64,000 nt of DNA from an uncultured Parabacteroides sp. (GCA_949298575.1 CASFXH010000002.1:52060-116059), one strand, 5' to 3'; shown: positions 17,328 to 26,756, counted from the first letter of the stretch. Numbers and translations are program-made. Notes: generated by a model from the sequence alone, not told the origin.

Positions 17328-17384
17328 GCCGCGATTACAACATTCCCATCCAAGTTCCCACGTAACTAAAGGAAACAAATAAAT

Positions 17385-17556
17385 AGGAAGCTATCTCAAA
17401 ATAGGATTTAAAAATATTGTAGCTTCAATCATTCGAAGTATAATCTCAATATTAGAGTTTTATACTGACTCAAATTGGAAATGGGATAGAAGCGTTTGGT
17501 TCTTATTTAATTAAGACAAGAATAATATCACATTTCCTATTTTGAGATATCTTCCT
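17385..17556. mobile_element. MITE-like element with 21-22-bp terminal inverted repeats
   Basis: Ends at 17385-17406 and 17535-17556 are inverted repeats matching at 21 of 22 positions (left end AGGAAGCTATCTCAAAATAG, right end its complement with GATATC for GCTATC). They enclose about 128 AT-rich bases without a reading frame. The inside holds smaller inverted repeats such as AGTATAA with TTATACT. Total length is about 172 bp. No transposase is present, and no clear target-site duplication is seen (AAAT on the left, TTTT on the right), so it is best called a MITE candidate. Related sequence, TTATCTCAAATTAG, appears in the hairpin at 18945-18978. Confidence 0.55.
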
Positions 17557-17626
17557 TTTTCCTAATGCAATTTCTGGGAACAACAACGCTCAGAAATCAG
17601 GGAGGCTAGATAAAAATCATTAGATC

Positions 17627-18178
17627 ATGAAAAAACTTTTCCTTTCATTCCTAATATTGAATAATATATTCATGGCGGTAGGGCAAGAATTAGGAGGATT
17701 CTACAAACAATCTATACACCCTGAAGGGCTATTATATTTTATATTTCCTCAACAAATGCCGGCCTCAAAAAATAGGAAAAGTATAGGAAAAAAAGCTTTG
17801 TCGTATGATTATACTTATTTAGACTCTCGCGATTCTGTAACCCTCCTAATGACCATGAACACTACTGAACCATTCATTCCAGATTCCTTAATTATTTCCG
17901 AAAATAGCAAAAATCCTATTATCAAGAGAAATTTGACTATTTTATATGTTGAGGCAAAAGGAAAACATTGGGTAGCGAGAACTAAAGCCCAAATGGCATT
18001 CGAAGAATGGATTTATTTATACTCATGTAAAACGCCTCCCCAATATATTTTTACATCTAAAGAAAAAGCATTATCGCTTATCTATTCTAACAATGAGCGA
18101 AATTGGAAGAAAATCTCTGGAAAATTCCAGAAAATCCAAGAATTAATAAAGATAAATAGAATAAGAAAAAACGAATGA
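17627..18178 (+). CDS. Hypothetical secreted protein
   Basis: A 183-residue protein that I do not recognise. An N-terminal hydrophobic stretch (FLSFLILNNIFMAVGQ) looks like a Sec signal peptide cut near VGQ-E. The mature part is mixed alpha/beta, rich in Lys, Tyr and Ser, with a few aromatic clusters (EEWIYLYSCKTPPQYIF) and a basic C-terminal helix KKISGKFQKIQELIKINRIRK. No membrane segment is seen after the signal. Base composition is clearly AT-rich, like the rest of the island. It ends 26 bases before HTH copy 2, so it may share its transcript. No relation to the neighbouring lipoproteins is visible. Confidence 0.6.
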   Translation: MKKLFLSFLILNNIFMAVGQELGGFYKQSIHPEGLLYFIFPQQMPASKNRKSIGKKALSYDYTYLDSRDSVTLLMTMNTTEPFIPDSLIISENSKNPIIKRNLTILYVEAKGKHWVARTKAQMAFEEWIYLYSCKTPPQYIFTSKEKALSLIYSNNERNWKKISGKFQKIQELIKINRIRKNE

Positions 18179-18204
18179 GCGTTTCTATTTGATTTAGTCG
18201 ACAA

Positions 18205-18435
18205 ATGAAGCCTATCGGAATTTTAATAAAAGAAGAACTGGAACGTCAGGAACGCAGCATCTCTTGGTTCGCTCGCAAACTACCTTGCGATCGATCCAAC
18301 GTCTATCGTCTATTTCAGAAAGAAAGTATCGATACAGATCTTTTAGCTCGTATTTCCATCCTGTTAGGGCGTAACTTCTTTTACGAACTATCCGAACACA
18401 TTAGAGAAAAAGTAGAATCGCATGATTCGCAATAA
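18205..18435 (+). CDS. Small helix-turn-helix protein, copy 2
   Basis: A 76-residue XRE-like helix-turn-helix protein, near-identical to the product at 16617. Differences are mostly conservative (A/I at 7, H/R at 14, S/P at 28, A/D at 46, L/Y at 61, K/R, Q/H). The recognition helix region CDRSNVYRLFQKES is unchanged, so both copies should recognise the same DNA site or partner. A lipoprotein gene with a good -7 box follows after 82 bases. Whether both copies are functional is not visible, but neither is broken. Confidence 0.8.
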   Translation: MKPIGILIKEELERQERSISWFARKLPCDRSNVYRLFQKESIDTDLLARISILLGRNFFYELSEHIREKVESHDSQ

Positions 18436-18487
18436 ATGCGTGTCATTCCCGCAACATGCTATGTCTTCTTTTCGCGTCTTTTCAATA

Positions 18488-18495
18488 TATCTTTG
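18488..18495 (+). promoter_or_regulatory. -7 box ahead of the lipoprotein gene at 18518
   Basis: TATCTTTG is a perfect TAnnTTTG box, 22 bases before the ATG at 18518. This supports that start over the in-frame ATG at 18422, which would lie upstream of the promoter. No clear TTTG at -33. Confidence 0.5.
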
Positions 18496-18517
18496 TAAAA
18501 AATTAAATTATAGAAGT

Positions 18518-18907
18518 ATGAAAGCAATGAACTACTTTTTTATGCTGCTCATGTTAGTAGCAAGTATCTCTTTTACGAGTTGTGGTGATGATGAAGTTGA
18601 ACAAGTCATCGAGACAAGTATTGTGGGTGAATGGTTTAACGAAAGTGAAACACAGAGCATCACTTATACCTTCAATTCCACTTTGACTGGAAATTATTTG
18701 GAAATCAATTTCGATGATTATGGCGAGGAAACCACGAGGACGAGTGAAAATTTTGAATACTCTCTTAGCGAAAACAGTAATGGAGAAAAATTTGTAACCA
18801 TAGTATTCGAGAACAGTAACAGGAGAATGCAATATGAACTTACGTCAACAAAACTACTATTATACACAAGCTCAACGGTTTATTTAGAATTTAAAAGAAG
18901 AAAATAG
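18518..18907 (+). CDS. Small lipocalin-like lipoprotein
   Basis: A 129-residue lipoprotein: signal MKAMNYFFMLLMLVASISF ends at the lipid-attachment Cys in FTSCGDDE (near residue 23). The acidic stretch right after the Cys resembles the surface-export signal of Bacteroidota lipoproteins (Asp/Glu-rich), so it may be displayed outside. The mature part IVGEWFNESETQSITYTF is the usual opening strand of small lipocalin-like/META-type Bacteroidales lipoproteins, followed by alternating beta strands. The start was set by the -7 box at 18488-18495. It follows HTH copy 2, as the TRL-like lipoprotein follows copy 1. Ligand and role unknown. Confidence 0.7.
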   Translation: MKAMNYFFMLLMLVASISFTSCGDDEVEQVIETSIVGEWFNESETQSITYTFNSTLTGNYLEINFDDYGEETTRTSENFEYSLSENSNGEKFVTIVFENSNRRMQYELTSTKLLLYTSSTVYLEFKRRK

Positions 18908-18944
18908 ACGTTTTTTTTACAAGATCGCAATTGTTTCAACGTAT

Positions 18945-18978
18945 CCAAAAGGTTATCTCAAATTAGATAGCCTTTTGG
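18945..18978 (+). terminator. Hairpin terminator after the lipoprotein gene
   Basis: CCAAAAGG-TTATCT pairs with AGATAG-CCTTTTGG around a short loop, followed by ATTTTCATTTTATT. It lies 37 bases after the stop at 18907 and just before the M64 peptidase gene. Confidence 0.6.
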
Positions 18979-18996
18979 ATTTTCATTTTATTGAGC

Positions 18997-20376
18997 ATGA
19001 ATAAATTTTTTACTTTAGGAATAATTCTATTAAGCGTTTTAATCGCCTGCGATAAAGAAAATATTAACCTGAGAGAGGAGCCTCAGCCTCATGAAATTGT
19101 CAAGAAATTATTATTTATAGGTGGCGACACCTATCATATTGCGGACACAGCACAAACCATTCGGATTGGGGTTGATTGCAACATTGATTATAATATAGAA
19201 ATTATTGAAGAGGCAAGCCATTGGATCACATTGAAAAAAGACACATTAAGCAAGAAGGGATATGTGACAAGGGCGAGCATCTCGCAGAATCAAAATGCGG
19301 ATTGGATTTCCTTAAATATTTCCCAAAATAAGACAAATGACCTACGTTATGGAAAAATCGTCATCAACAATACTCATTACGAACTTTCGGATACCTTGTC
19401 TATTATCCAATCCGCAAAAAGAAATTATTATTCAGACGGAAGTTATATTCGGATTTTAGAAGCGACAAAAGGAGACGTTAATCTAATCATTATGGGGGAT
19501 GGATTTACAAAAAAGGATTTAGAAATAGGTGGATTTTATGAACAGAGCATGTTAGATGCGACAAATCATTTCTTTGCCACTGAACCTTTCAAATCTTATC
19601 GCGATTTTTTTAATGTTTATATGGTCGTAGCTGAATCGAATGAAGAAGGGGTAGGCGAAAATAATTTGTCAGGCGCGATAGACAATAAGTTTGGTTCCGC
19701 TTTTGGTGTGGGAACCGAAATCGTTTGTGATAAGGAACAAATATTTGAATATGCTCATAAAATTAAAGAACTGCCATTAAATACTCCCCTAACCATTATC
19801 GTTGTTCTTAACAGTACAAAGTATGCAGGTACAACTTATTTATACGCGAACGGTAATTCTATCGCATTATGCCCAATGAGCAATAAGCCTTCCCCTAATG
19901 ACTTCGAAGGGATCATACGTCATGAAGCAGGTGGTCATGGGTTCGGCTTTCTGGCTGATGAATATGTCTATTATCAACAAGTTATTCCAGAACAACGTAA
20001 ACAAGAAATTAAAGAATGGCAAGCATTAGGCTTCCAAATGAATTTAGACTTCACGAATGATAGCACAGCCATATTATGGAAAGCGTTCATTGGGCTAGAT
20101 AAATATCAAAAAGTAGGCATTTATGCGGGTGGATACGAATACATGTATGGCGTATGGCGTTCAGAAAATAACAGTTGCATGAACAACAATATTCCATATT
20201 TCAATGCCCAAAGTCGCTGGAGTATTGTCAATCGGATTATGAATTTATCCGGCATAAATTTTACATTTCAAGATTTCATAAAGACAGATAAACCTGAGTC
20301 TCCAATAATCATGAAGGCCCGATCCATAAAGGACACTTCTTTTATACCTTTGGGCAAGCCGGTATGGATTCGTTAA
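18997..20376 (+). CDS. M64-type zinc peptidase lipoprotein (IgA peptidase family)
   Basis: A 459-residue predicted surface or periplasmic lipoprotein: signal MNKFFTLGIILLSVLIAC with lipid-attachment Cys at about residue 18. A BACON-like domain comes next (about 60-150; ADWISLNISQNKTND and LSIIQSA are typical). The M64 catalytic domain has GDVNLIIMGDGFTKKDL near 165 and the metal site HEAGGHGFGFLADE near residue 309, the HExxGHxxGxLxxE form. The family includes an IgA-cutting enzyme from Clostridium ramosum; for Bacteroidales members the substrate is generally unknown. The first in-frame codon is TTG at 18991, but the ATG at 18997 fits the signal peptide better. It is the last gene of the AT-rich island. 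Confidence 0.88.
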   Translation: MNKFFTLGIILLSVLIACDKENINLREEPQPHEIVKKLLFIGGDTYHIADTAQTIRIGVDCNIDYNIEIIEEASHWITLKKDTLSKKGYVTRASISQNQNADWISLNISQNKTNDLRYGKIVINNTHYELSDTLSIIQSAKRNYYSDGSYIRILEATKGDVNLIIMGDGFTKKDLEIGGFYEQSMLDATNHFFATEPFKSYRDFFNVYMVVAESNEEGVGENNLSGAIDNKFGSAFGVGTEIVCDKEQIFEYAHKIKELPLNTPLTIIVVLNSTKYAGTTYLYANGNSIALCPMSNKPSPNDFEGIIRHEAGGHGFGFLADEYVYYQQVIPEQRKQEIKEWQALGFQMNLDFTNDSTAILWKAFIGLDKYQKVGIYAGGYEYMYGVWRSENNSCMNNNIPYFNAQSRWSIVNRIMNLSGINFTFQDFIKTDKPESPIIMKARSIKDTSFIPLGKPVWIR

Positions 20377-20397
20377 ATTCCAATCGGTCATTCGGAA

Positions 20398-20435
20398 ACG
20401 CCTCCGCAAGCATCAGCCTACACCTGCGGAGGCGT
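20398..20435 (+). terminator. Hairpin just inside the right island repeat
   Basis: ACGCCTCCGCA (20398-20408) and TGCGGAGGCGT (20425-20435) form a perfect 11-bp stem with a 16-base loop, 22 bases after the M64 stop. No T-run follows, so termination is uncertain. The left island boundary lacks this hairpin but keeps AACGCCTCC joined directly to the repeat. Confidence 0.45.
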
Positions 20436-20448
20436 AAAGCGATGCCTG

Positions 20449-20469
20449 CGGACGTATCAAAACACGTGA
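20449..20469 (+). repeat. Right direct repeat bounding the AT-rich island
   Basis: Identical over 21 bases to 16149-16169. The distance between the two copies is 4300 bases. To the right, composition returns to that of the chromosome within about 100 bases, at the start of the 42-bp palindrome array. Confidence 0.8.
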
Positions 20470-20569
20470 ATTTTTGGGCGTGGTAAAAGGGACCAAGGAG
20501 TATTAATCTGTCTCTTCTCTCATGGCACGATCGATTTATACGGGTTGTTCATATTTCCGATTCTTAAAA

Positions 20570-21030
20570 CATCCCGTTTACCGCAGTAAATGGGAGTTGG
20601 TCAACTGGAATAATAGCGTTTAACGCGGTAAACGCTATTTCGCGAATCGTGGAAATAGCGTTTTTATAGGTAAACGCTATTTGGGAACCTCGAGCAAATA
20701 GCTTTTTTGCGGTAAACGGTATTTTCTTGATTGAGGAAATAGCGTTTTCCACGGTAAACGCTATTTTTTACCTCCCGGAAAGGCCATTTACCGAAGCGGA
20801 CGACGCTAGCGACCTCGTTCTACACCCATTTACCGCGGCGAACGGCATTTCCCATCTCGTCCAACTCTCATTTACCGCGGTAAACGGGTCTTCTCGGCTC
20901 GTCCAACACCCATTTACCGCGGCGAACGGCATTTCCCACTTCGTCCAACTTCCATTTGCCGCGGTAAACGGACCTTTCCGCCTCGTGCGACCCTCATTTA
21001 CCGCGGTAAACGAGCTCGTGCGGCTGTAAA
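20570..21030. repeat. Array of eleven 42-bp units around TTTACCGCGGTAAA
   Basis: The GTAAA or equivalent position recurs at 20586, 20628, 20670, 20712, 20754, 20796, 20838, 20880, 20922, 20964 and 21006, exactly 42 bp apart. The core is the perfect palindrome TTTACCGCGGTAAA. In units 2-5 the flanks are AATAGCGTTT and AACGCTATTT, extending the palindrome. In units 7-11 the spacer is of type CTCGTCCAAC with CATTTACC. Unit 6 is degenerate. The period is a multiple of three, so stop-free frames appear on both strands; these are not taken as genes. The array lies between convergent genes (M64 peptidase and a lipoprotein). Confidence 0.93.
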
Positions 21031-21089
21031 GGGAGTGCTTTTCTTCAAAAAACGCCTCTTTTCATTTAACGCATTGTAATTTTTTCAGT

Positions 21090-21488
21090 CTAGAACTTCC
21101 GGAAAGTGATTTGGGCATAGTCGGATGTTAAGACAAGCCGGCTTGAAGTTAATTCCGTAACGGTAAAGGTTTCTTGCGTATCGTTGAGCCCAAATACTCG
21201 AAGTTGGTCGACCGTGGAGGTGGGCATCACGAAACTTAATTGGTCTCCTTCGTAAGTCATGTTGCCTGTTCGATTGGGGCCATTGACTTGGCGAAGCGTA
21301 ATGGTATGGAGTTGGACGCAATAATAAGCCCTTTCCGGATTCTCGACGCGTCCGTCGGTATATTGGATTGCTAGGATTTGCCATTGGCCATCCAGATCGC
21401 CATTAATGGGCATCTTGCCGCAAGATGTCAAAAAGAGCGTAAACCCCATCAATAGGAATAATATGTTCTTTAGATTGATTCGTTTCAT
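21090..21488 (-). CDS. Lipocalin-like lipoprotein
   Basis: A 132-residue lipoprotein with signal peptide and lipid-attachment Cys in FLTSCGKMP (near residue 23). The mature part begins GDLDGQWQILAIQYTDGR, the usual first strand of lipocalin-like Bacteroidales lipoproteins, followed by beta strands with pairs such as NRTGNMTYEGDQLSFVMP and SRLVLTSDYAQITFRKF. Its ATG overlaps the stop of the Wzi-like gene (21485-21488), so it is translationally coupled to it and probably works in the same envelope. The ligand is unknown. It converges on the 42-bp palindrome array, which may end its transcript. Confidence 0.75.
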   Translation of the reverse strand: MKRINLKNILFLLMGFTLFLTSCGKMPINGDLDGQWQILAIQYTDGRVENPERAYYCVQLHTITLRQVNGPNRTGNMTYEGDQLSFVMPTSTVDQLRVFGLNDTQETFTVTELTSSRLVLTSDYAQITFRKF

Positions 21489-22966
21489 CGGATGATTCCT
21501 CTCTTTTTAATCGTTAACATGCCTCCCGCGCTTCGTCCGAGCATCGCGCCTCGGTCGATCGCTCCCGCTAATGAAAATTCCCAACCTTTCCATTGATGGG
21601 GCTTATAGGTCACTTCCAACATCGCGTTCGCGTTTTTCTCCACCTCATAAAGGGGAACGGTATAAGTACCCCAATGGCGAGAGAAAGAGAATAAAGCCCG
21701 GTATTGCCAATCGGCGTGTGGCCGTCCCAAGATACCGAAATGATGCGCTTTCACCCGGGTGCTCTTGAATTGGATGGAACCGTCTTCATTGTAAATGGGG
21801 GAGATGAGCAGTGGGTTGCCGATCGCTTGCCCCCAGTGTTGCCAGCCGGTATAGATACCGTGATTATAGTAGTTGTCGGTCGCGCTGATTTGCTCCGGGA
21901 TTTCCGGGGTATGGTCCCAATAGACGGCGCCGCTTTGGTCTTTCGTGCCCAAATATTCGTAGACGAAAGAGGAGATGATCGGGTTTTCAGGGAAAGTCAA
22001 TTCCACGCCGACCAGCCCGTCTTTCCAACCGTATTCACCAAACATTTGTGAGTGATCCTCAAAGAAATGTTCGTAGTAAGGACGGATGACCCAACTTTGG
22101 GGAGCGAACCATGTGAGCGAGAAATTCCAACTACCCAGATGATTGCCATAGATGTTGGTCTGTTCGCCGATAGGTGTGCTGCTGTCGCCTGAACTTGGGA
22201 TCAAGACTTTGAAGAAATCCTTGATACCGTTGGGCATATCGATGACCTGGTCACCGGTAATTGATTTTCCGCCGAATTGAGCCGCCATTTCCAATCCTCC
22301 TTCCAGTTGCAGGGGAAACTTCTCCCGATTGCCAATCCGGACATATAAGGCTTTAGAGTGATAGAGCACGTGTTCCGTATGTTTTTGGTTGGGACTTTGG
22401 ATAAAATCGCGTTGCCAATGGTCGTCGGTGAATAGGCCATAAGCCAGATGGGCCTTGAACGCCAGCCAGCCTTTCGTGCCCGGGACAAGGGTGTATTCCG
22501 GAATGCTGATCCGTACTTGGGGAATGGGACGGGCGTTTCCGGAAAAGGTCAGTCCGCCACTGCTCAACAAGGGATTGTTGAATTCGCTGAAACGCTCTTT
22601 GCTTCCCACGCTCAGTTGCAGGCAGCGGTATTTGATGTCCGCGTAAAGTTGTTGGATGACAAAGGCGGAAGAGAAATGATAAGCTCCCGCCAGATCGATA
22701 CCGAAGGCATAAGAGAAACGTTTGTCCTTTTCCATTGCCCGAAAAACGCCGGCCCGGATGTAGCCATTGTTCTTTTCGATAGACGATAGTCCCTGCCGGT
22801 TGGAAACGAGCCAAAAAGGCGTATGCTCGCCTCCACTGAAGGAAACACCCGCTTCTGTCGCGTATGACCAGCCTTTGGAAAACTGCCCGATGGCTTGTTG
22901 GCTGCTTAAGCATAAGCCTGTTATCGCCAAAAGCCATCCGACCTTTTTGATTTTTATAAGAGTCAT
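21485..22966 (-). CDS. Wzi-like capsule assembly outer-membrane protein
   Basis: A 493-residue predicted beta-barrel with a signal peptide (WLLAITGLCLSSQQAIGQ). It carries the opening motif of Bacteroidota Wzi-family proteins: EAGVSFSGGEHTPFWLVSNRQGL near residues 38-60, then alternating strands with frequent Gly and aromatic residues. Examples are WNFSLTWFAPQSWVIRPYYEHFFED and the closing EVTYKPHQWKGWEFSLAGAIDRG. In E. coli Wzi ties capsule to the surface. In Bacteroidota these proteins are common outside capsule loci, and no capsule genes are near here apart from the distant orphan upxY. A -7 box (TATATTCG on the minus strand) lies at 22996-23003. The coupled lipoprotein gene follows. Confidence 0.85.
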   Translation of the reverse strand: MTLIKIKKVGWLLAITGLCLSSQQAIGQFSKGWSYATEAGVSFSGGEHTPFWLVSNRQGLSSIEKNNGYIRAGVFRAMEKDKRFSYAFGIDLAGAYHFSSAFVIQQLYADIKYRCLQLSVGSKERFSEFNNPLLSSGGLTFSGNARPIPQVRISIPEYTLVPGTKGWLAFKAHLAYGLFTDDHWQRDFIQSPNQKHTEHVLYHSKALYVRIGNREKFPLQLEGGLEMAAQFGGKSITGDQVIDMPNGIKDFFKVLIPSSGDSSTPIGEQTNIYGNHLGSWNFSLTWFAPQSWVIRPYYEHFFEDHSQMFGEYGWKDGLVGVELTFPENPIISSFVYEYLGTKDQSGAVYWDHTPEIPEQISATDNYYNHGIYTGWQHWGQAIGNPLLISPIYNEDGSIQFKSTRVKAHHFGILGRPHADWQYRALFSFSRHWGTYTVPLYEVEKNANAMLEVTYKPHQWKGWEFSLAGAIDRGAMLGRSAGGMLTIKKRGIIR

Positions 22967-22995
22967 ATTTTTATATGCTTATTCAGGATTTGTCG

Positions 22996-23003
22996 CGAAT
23001 ATA
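22996..23003 (-). promoter_or_regulatory. -7 box of the Wzi-like gene
   Basis: Reads TATATTCG on the minus strand, 30 bases before the ATG at 22966. It falls between the metH stop and the Wzi gene, so the latter is probably transcribed separately from metH. No TTG at the -33 position. Confidence 0.4.
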
Positions 23004-23032
23004 ATTTTTGAATTGAAAAGAAAAGGGTTCGT

Positions 23033-26000
23033 TCATTGGTTGTGGACCAAAAGTTGACGGGCTTGTTCCACGCTCAGTCTTCGCCGTCTCGCGTAGTCGA
23101 TCGTTTGTGCCTCGTCGATCGGGCCAATCAAGAAATATTGGCTGGCGGGATGGGCGATGTACAGGCCGCTGACTGCCGCTGTGGGGCGCATGGCTCCATT
23201 TTCGGTAAGGGTGATGCCAATGCTTGAAAGGTCGATCAGTTTCTCCAGCTCCAGATTCATTCGTTGGTCGGGGAGGGAGGGGTAACCGAAAGCGGGGCGG
23301 ATGCCTTGGTATTTCACGTGGAAGAGCTCTTCTACGCTGAAATGCTCGTCGGGCGCGTATCCCCACAAGGTCTTACGAACTTGCTCGTGCAGGTATTCCG
23401 CGGTCGCTTCCGCCAGACGGTCGGTCAGGGTTTGGAGCAGCATGGCGGAATAGCTGTCGCCTTCCGCTTCCAGTTTTTCTCGTAAATAATCGGAACCGGC
23501 TCCGCCCGTGACGGCGAACGCGCCTACGTAGTCTTGTCGGCCTTCGGATAAAGGCATGACGTAATCGGCGAGTGATTTGTAAATATGACTTTCGTTCTTC
23601 GCTTGTTGACGAAGGAGGGGAAAGCGAATGGAGTTGATGAGCAGATCATCCCCGTCGCTGTTCGCGGGGAAAAAGCCATAGATCGCCCGGCAATAATCCG
23701 CTTGGAGGGAGATAAGCCGGTCGAGCATTCGCTTGGCGTCTTTGTGAAGCTGCATCGCTTCAGCCGCTTTAGCCCGTTCTTCTTGCGGGAACTCAGCCAG
23801 CCAAGAAGCCCGACAAACGTCACAGCCTTCCACGTGGGCGATGGTCTCGTAATGCCCGCCCAATTTCCATGCCGAGAAAAAGAAACGCCAATTAATATAA
23901 GGTATAAGGGTTTCGATCGGAATCGACTCCAGGCGATGGACACCCATTCGCGCCGGAACGACTGGTTGGTAAGTCGACCAATCGATCTGGACGGGATGAC
24001 GCCGGGCTTCTTCGAGGGAAACCAAGGGCGTTTGCCTTTGTGCTAATTGCTCGCGTAAGGCCGCTTGCTCGTCTTTAAGCGCATTGATGAAGGTGTCGCG
24101 GGTTTGAGGATTCATCAATTTGGCGGCGATCAGGGGATTTTGTGAGGCGTCGCGCACATGGATCACGGGTCCCTCGTATTGGGGCGCGATCTTTACCGCC
24201 GTATGAAGCTTGGAGGTGGTCGCGCCACCTACCATGATGGGAATGGTGAATCCTGCCTTTCGCAAGGATTCGGCTACGTGGGCCATCTCTTCAAGGGAAG
24301 GGGTAATGAGGCCGGAGAGGCAGATGATATCGGGCTGTTCTTCCAAAGCTCGACGGACGATTTCCTCCGCGGGAACCATAACCCCCAGATCGATTACTTC
24401 ATAATTATTGCATGCCAAAACAATCGAGACGATATTTTTCCCGATGTCATGCACGTCGCCTTTGACCGTGGCGAAGAGGACGCGTCCCGCTTTCGCGACG
24501 CCCGCGGTCTGTTGTTCCGCTTCGATGGCGGGGCGCAGGATCGCGACCGCTTTCTTCATCGTGCGGGCGGTCTTGACCACTTGTGGAAGGAACATTTTGC
24601 CCGCCCCGAACCGTTCGCCGACACGGTTCATTCCTTTCATGAGTGGTCCATCAATAATCTCGACGGGACGGGAATAGGTCGCCAAGGCCTCGTTCAGGTC
24701 CGTTTCCAGATAGTCGCCGATGCCTTTTACGAGCGCTTGCTCCAAGCGGTCTTCCAAGGGAAGGTCGCGCCAAGCCTCGTGGCGTTCGCTGGTTGTCCCA
24801 TGTTGTTGTTCGTGGATTTGTTGGGCGTAGGCGATCAGTTCCTCGGCCGCTTCGGGGCGGCGATAGAGAATGACATCTTCGAGTAACGCACGGAATTGGG
24901 GTTCGATATCCTCATAAAGAATGGAGGTCGAGGGATTGACGATCCCCATATCCAAACCGGCCCGGATGGCGTGGTAAAGGAATACGGCGTGCATCGCTTC
25001 GCGCACCGGATTGTTGCCTCGGAATGAGAAAGAGAGGTTGCTGATACCGCCACTCACTTTCGCGTTGGGCAAGTTTTGTTTGATCCACGCGACGGCCTGG
25101 ATGAAGTCGAGGGCGTAGCGATCGTGCGCCTCGATCCCCGTGGCGATGGCCAAGACGTTTGGATCGAAAATGATATCGTGAGGATCGAAACCGACCTTTT
25201 CCGTCAGGAGGTGATAGGCTCGGGCACAGATCTCGATCTTCCGCTCGAAGGTGTCCGCTTGTCCTTTTTCGTCGAAAGCCATGACGACCGTAGCGGCGCC
25301 CAACCGTTTGATCCGCTCGGCATGGGCCAAGAAAGCGGGTTCTCCTTCCTTGAGCGAGATGGAATTGACGACACTTTTACCTTGCACGTGTTTTAAGGCG
25401 GACTCGATCACGTCCCATTTCGAGGAATCGATCATGACCGGGACGCGGGCGATGTCGGGCTCGGCGGCGATCAGGTTGAGGAAATGATCCATCTCCCGCT
25501 GGGTGTCGAGCATCCCATCGTCCATGTTGAGGTCGATGATCTGGGCGCCGTCTTCCACTTGTTTGCGGGCGATGCCCAATGCCTCGTCGTATTGTTTCGA
25601 TTGGATCAGTCGGAGGAATTTGCGCGAGCCGGCGACGTTGCACCGTTCGCCAATATTGATGAAATTGTTTTCCGGGCGTACTTCCAAAAGTTCCAAGCCA
25701 GAGAGCCATAACGCGTCGGGTTTCGCCACGGGAACATGGGGCTTGGCGCCTTCGACGAGCTTCGGGAAACAAGCGATATGGGCAGGTGTCGTGCCACAGC
25801 AACCACCAAGGATATTGACCAGTCCTTCCTCGACGAAGGGACGCACGTGCTCGGTCATCCGTTCGGGAGTCTCGTCGTATTCGCCGAAGCTGTTCGGTAA
25901 GCCGGCGTTGGGATAAGCGCTGATGAAATAGGGAGCCTGGTGGGCTAATTCTTCCAGATAGGGTTTCATTTCCGCCGCTCCAAACGAGCAATTCAATCCG

Positions 26001-26722
26001 ACTGAGACGATTGGGGCGTGTTGGATAGACGCGAGGAATGCCCGCAAGGTTTGCCCGGAAAAGGTCCGCCCTCCTTGAGCGGAGAGCGTGACGGAAAGCA
26101 TGACGGGAAGGTCGCGACCGCTCTCTCGCAACACGTCGCTCACCGCTTCGATGCCCGCCTTGGCGTTCAGCGTGTCGAAGATCGTCTCGAAAAGGAGGAT
26201 ATCAACTCCGTTGGCCAGGAGGCTTTCGGCTTGCGCTCGATAGGTGTCGTAAAGATCGTCGTAAGAGACAGCCCGGTAGGCGGGATCGCTTACGTCGGGG
26301 CTCATCGAGGCGGTCTTGTTGGTCGGACCGATGGAGCCGGCCACGAGGATATGCCTCCCGGGGTGTGTCGCCTCATAATCGTCGGCGAGCGTACGGGTCA
26401 AGCGGGCGGCGGCTTGGTTGATTTCCCGCACGAGATCGCTCATGTCGTAGTCGGCGAGCGAGATGGCGTTCGCGTTGAACGTATTGGTCGTGAGAATATC
26501 CGCTCCGGCGTCAAGGTATTGTTGTTGGATTTCCCGAATGACGTCTGGGCGGGTCAGGTTCAGTAAATCGTTGTTGCCTTTTTGGGGTTGACTCGTGTGG
26601 GCGAACCGTTCGCCCCGGTAATCTTCTTCCTTCAGGCCGTATCGTTGGATCATGGTTCCCAGGCCACCGTCCAGGACCAGGACGCGTTCGCTCAATAGGC
26701 GGATGAAATCTTGTCGTTCCAT
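23033..26722 (-). CDS. metH: Cobalamin-dependent methionine synthase
   Basis: Transfers a methyl group from 5-methyltetrahydrofolate to homocysteine through cobalamin, in the cytoplasm. The frame opens upstream, but the ATG at 26722 ([10 protein letters not shown]) gives 1229 residues, the same size as E. coli MetH, and the extra N-terminus overlaps smpB. Domains in order: homocysteine-binding barrel with zinc cysteines in GLNCSFG and GGCCGT; pterin-binding barrel ([15 protein letters not shown] near 345); B12 cap and binding domain with the ligand His in [11 protein letters not shown] near residue 756; activation domain from about 900 to the end ([14 protein letters not shown]). All parts are present. 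The enzyme needs B12, which links it to the ABC importer and methyltransferase 8-10 kb away. smpB lies 34 bases upstream. Confidence 0.97.
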   Translation of the reverse strand: MERQDFIRLLSERVLVLDGGLGTMIQRYGLKEEDYRGERFAHTSQPQKGNNDLLNLTRPDVIREIQQQYLDAGADILTTNTFNANAISLADYDMSDLVREINQAAARLTRTLADDYEATHPGRHILVAGSIGPTNKTASMSPDVSDPAYRAVSYDDLYDTYRAQAESLLANGVDILLFETIFDTLNAKAGIEAVSDVLRESGRDLPVMLSVTLSAQGGRTFSGQTLRAFLASIQHAPIVSVGLNCSFGAAEMKPYLEELAHQAPYFISAYPNAGLPNSFGEYDETPERMTEHVRPFVEEGLVNILGGCCGTTPAHIACFPKLVEGAKPHVPVAKPDALWLSGLELLEVRPENNFINIGERCNVAGSRKFLRLIQSKQYDEALGIARKQVEDGAQIIDLNMDDGMLDTQREMDHFLNLIAAEPDIARVPVMIDSSKWDVIESALKHVQGKSVVNSISLKEGEPAFLAHAERIKRLGAATVVMAFDEKGQADTFERKIEICARAYHLLTEKVGFDPHDIIFDPNVLAIATGIEAHDRYALDFIQAVAWIKQNLPNAKVSGGISNLSFSFRGNNPVREAMHAVFLYHAIRAGLDMGIVNPSTSILYEDIEPQFRALLEDVILYRRPEAAEELIAYAQQIHEQQHGTTSERHEAWRDLPLEDRLEQALVKGIGDYLETDLNEALATYSRPVEIIDGPLMKGMNRVGERFGAGKMFLPQVVKTARTMKKAVAILRPAIEAEQQTAGVAKAGRVLFATVKGDVHDIGKNIVSIVLACNNYEVIDLGVMVPAEEIVRRALEEQPDIICLSGLITPSLEEMAHVAESLRKAGFTIPIMVGGATTSKLHTAVKIAPQYEGPVIHVRDASQNPLIAAKLMNPQTRDTFINALKDEQAALREQLAQRQTPLVSLEEARRHPVQIDWSTYQPVVPARMGVHRLESIPIETLIPYINWRFFFSAWKLGGHYETIAHVEGCDVCRASWLAEFPQEERAKAAEAMQLHKDAKRMLDRLISLQADYCRAIYGFFPANSDGDDLLINSIRFPLLRQQAKNESHIYKSLADYVMPLSEGRQDYVGAFAVTGGAGSDYLREKLEAEGDSYSAMLLQTLTDRLAEATAEYLHEQVRKTLWGYAPDEHFSVEELFHVKYQGIRPAFGYPSLPDQRMNLELEKLIDLSSIGITLTENGAMRPTAAVSGLYIAHPASQYFLIGPIDEAQTIDYARRRRLSVEQARQLLVHNQ

Positions 26723-26756
26723 AAAGATGTCTTGTGCTATAAAATGGCGTGTGCGT

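Noticed and set aside
20564-21029. Open frames on both strands across the 42-bp array, with repeated peptides such as FTAVNG
   Set aside because: The period is a multiple of three, so any stop-free unit stays open throughout. Composition follows the repeat, and there is no promoter or ribosome site.
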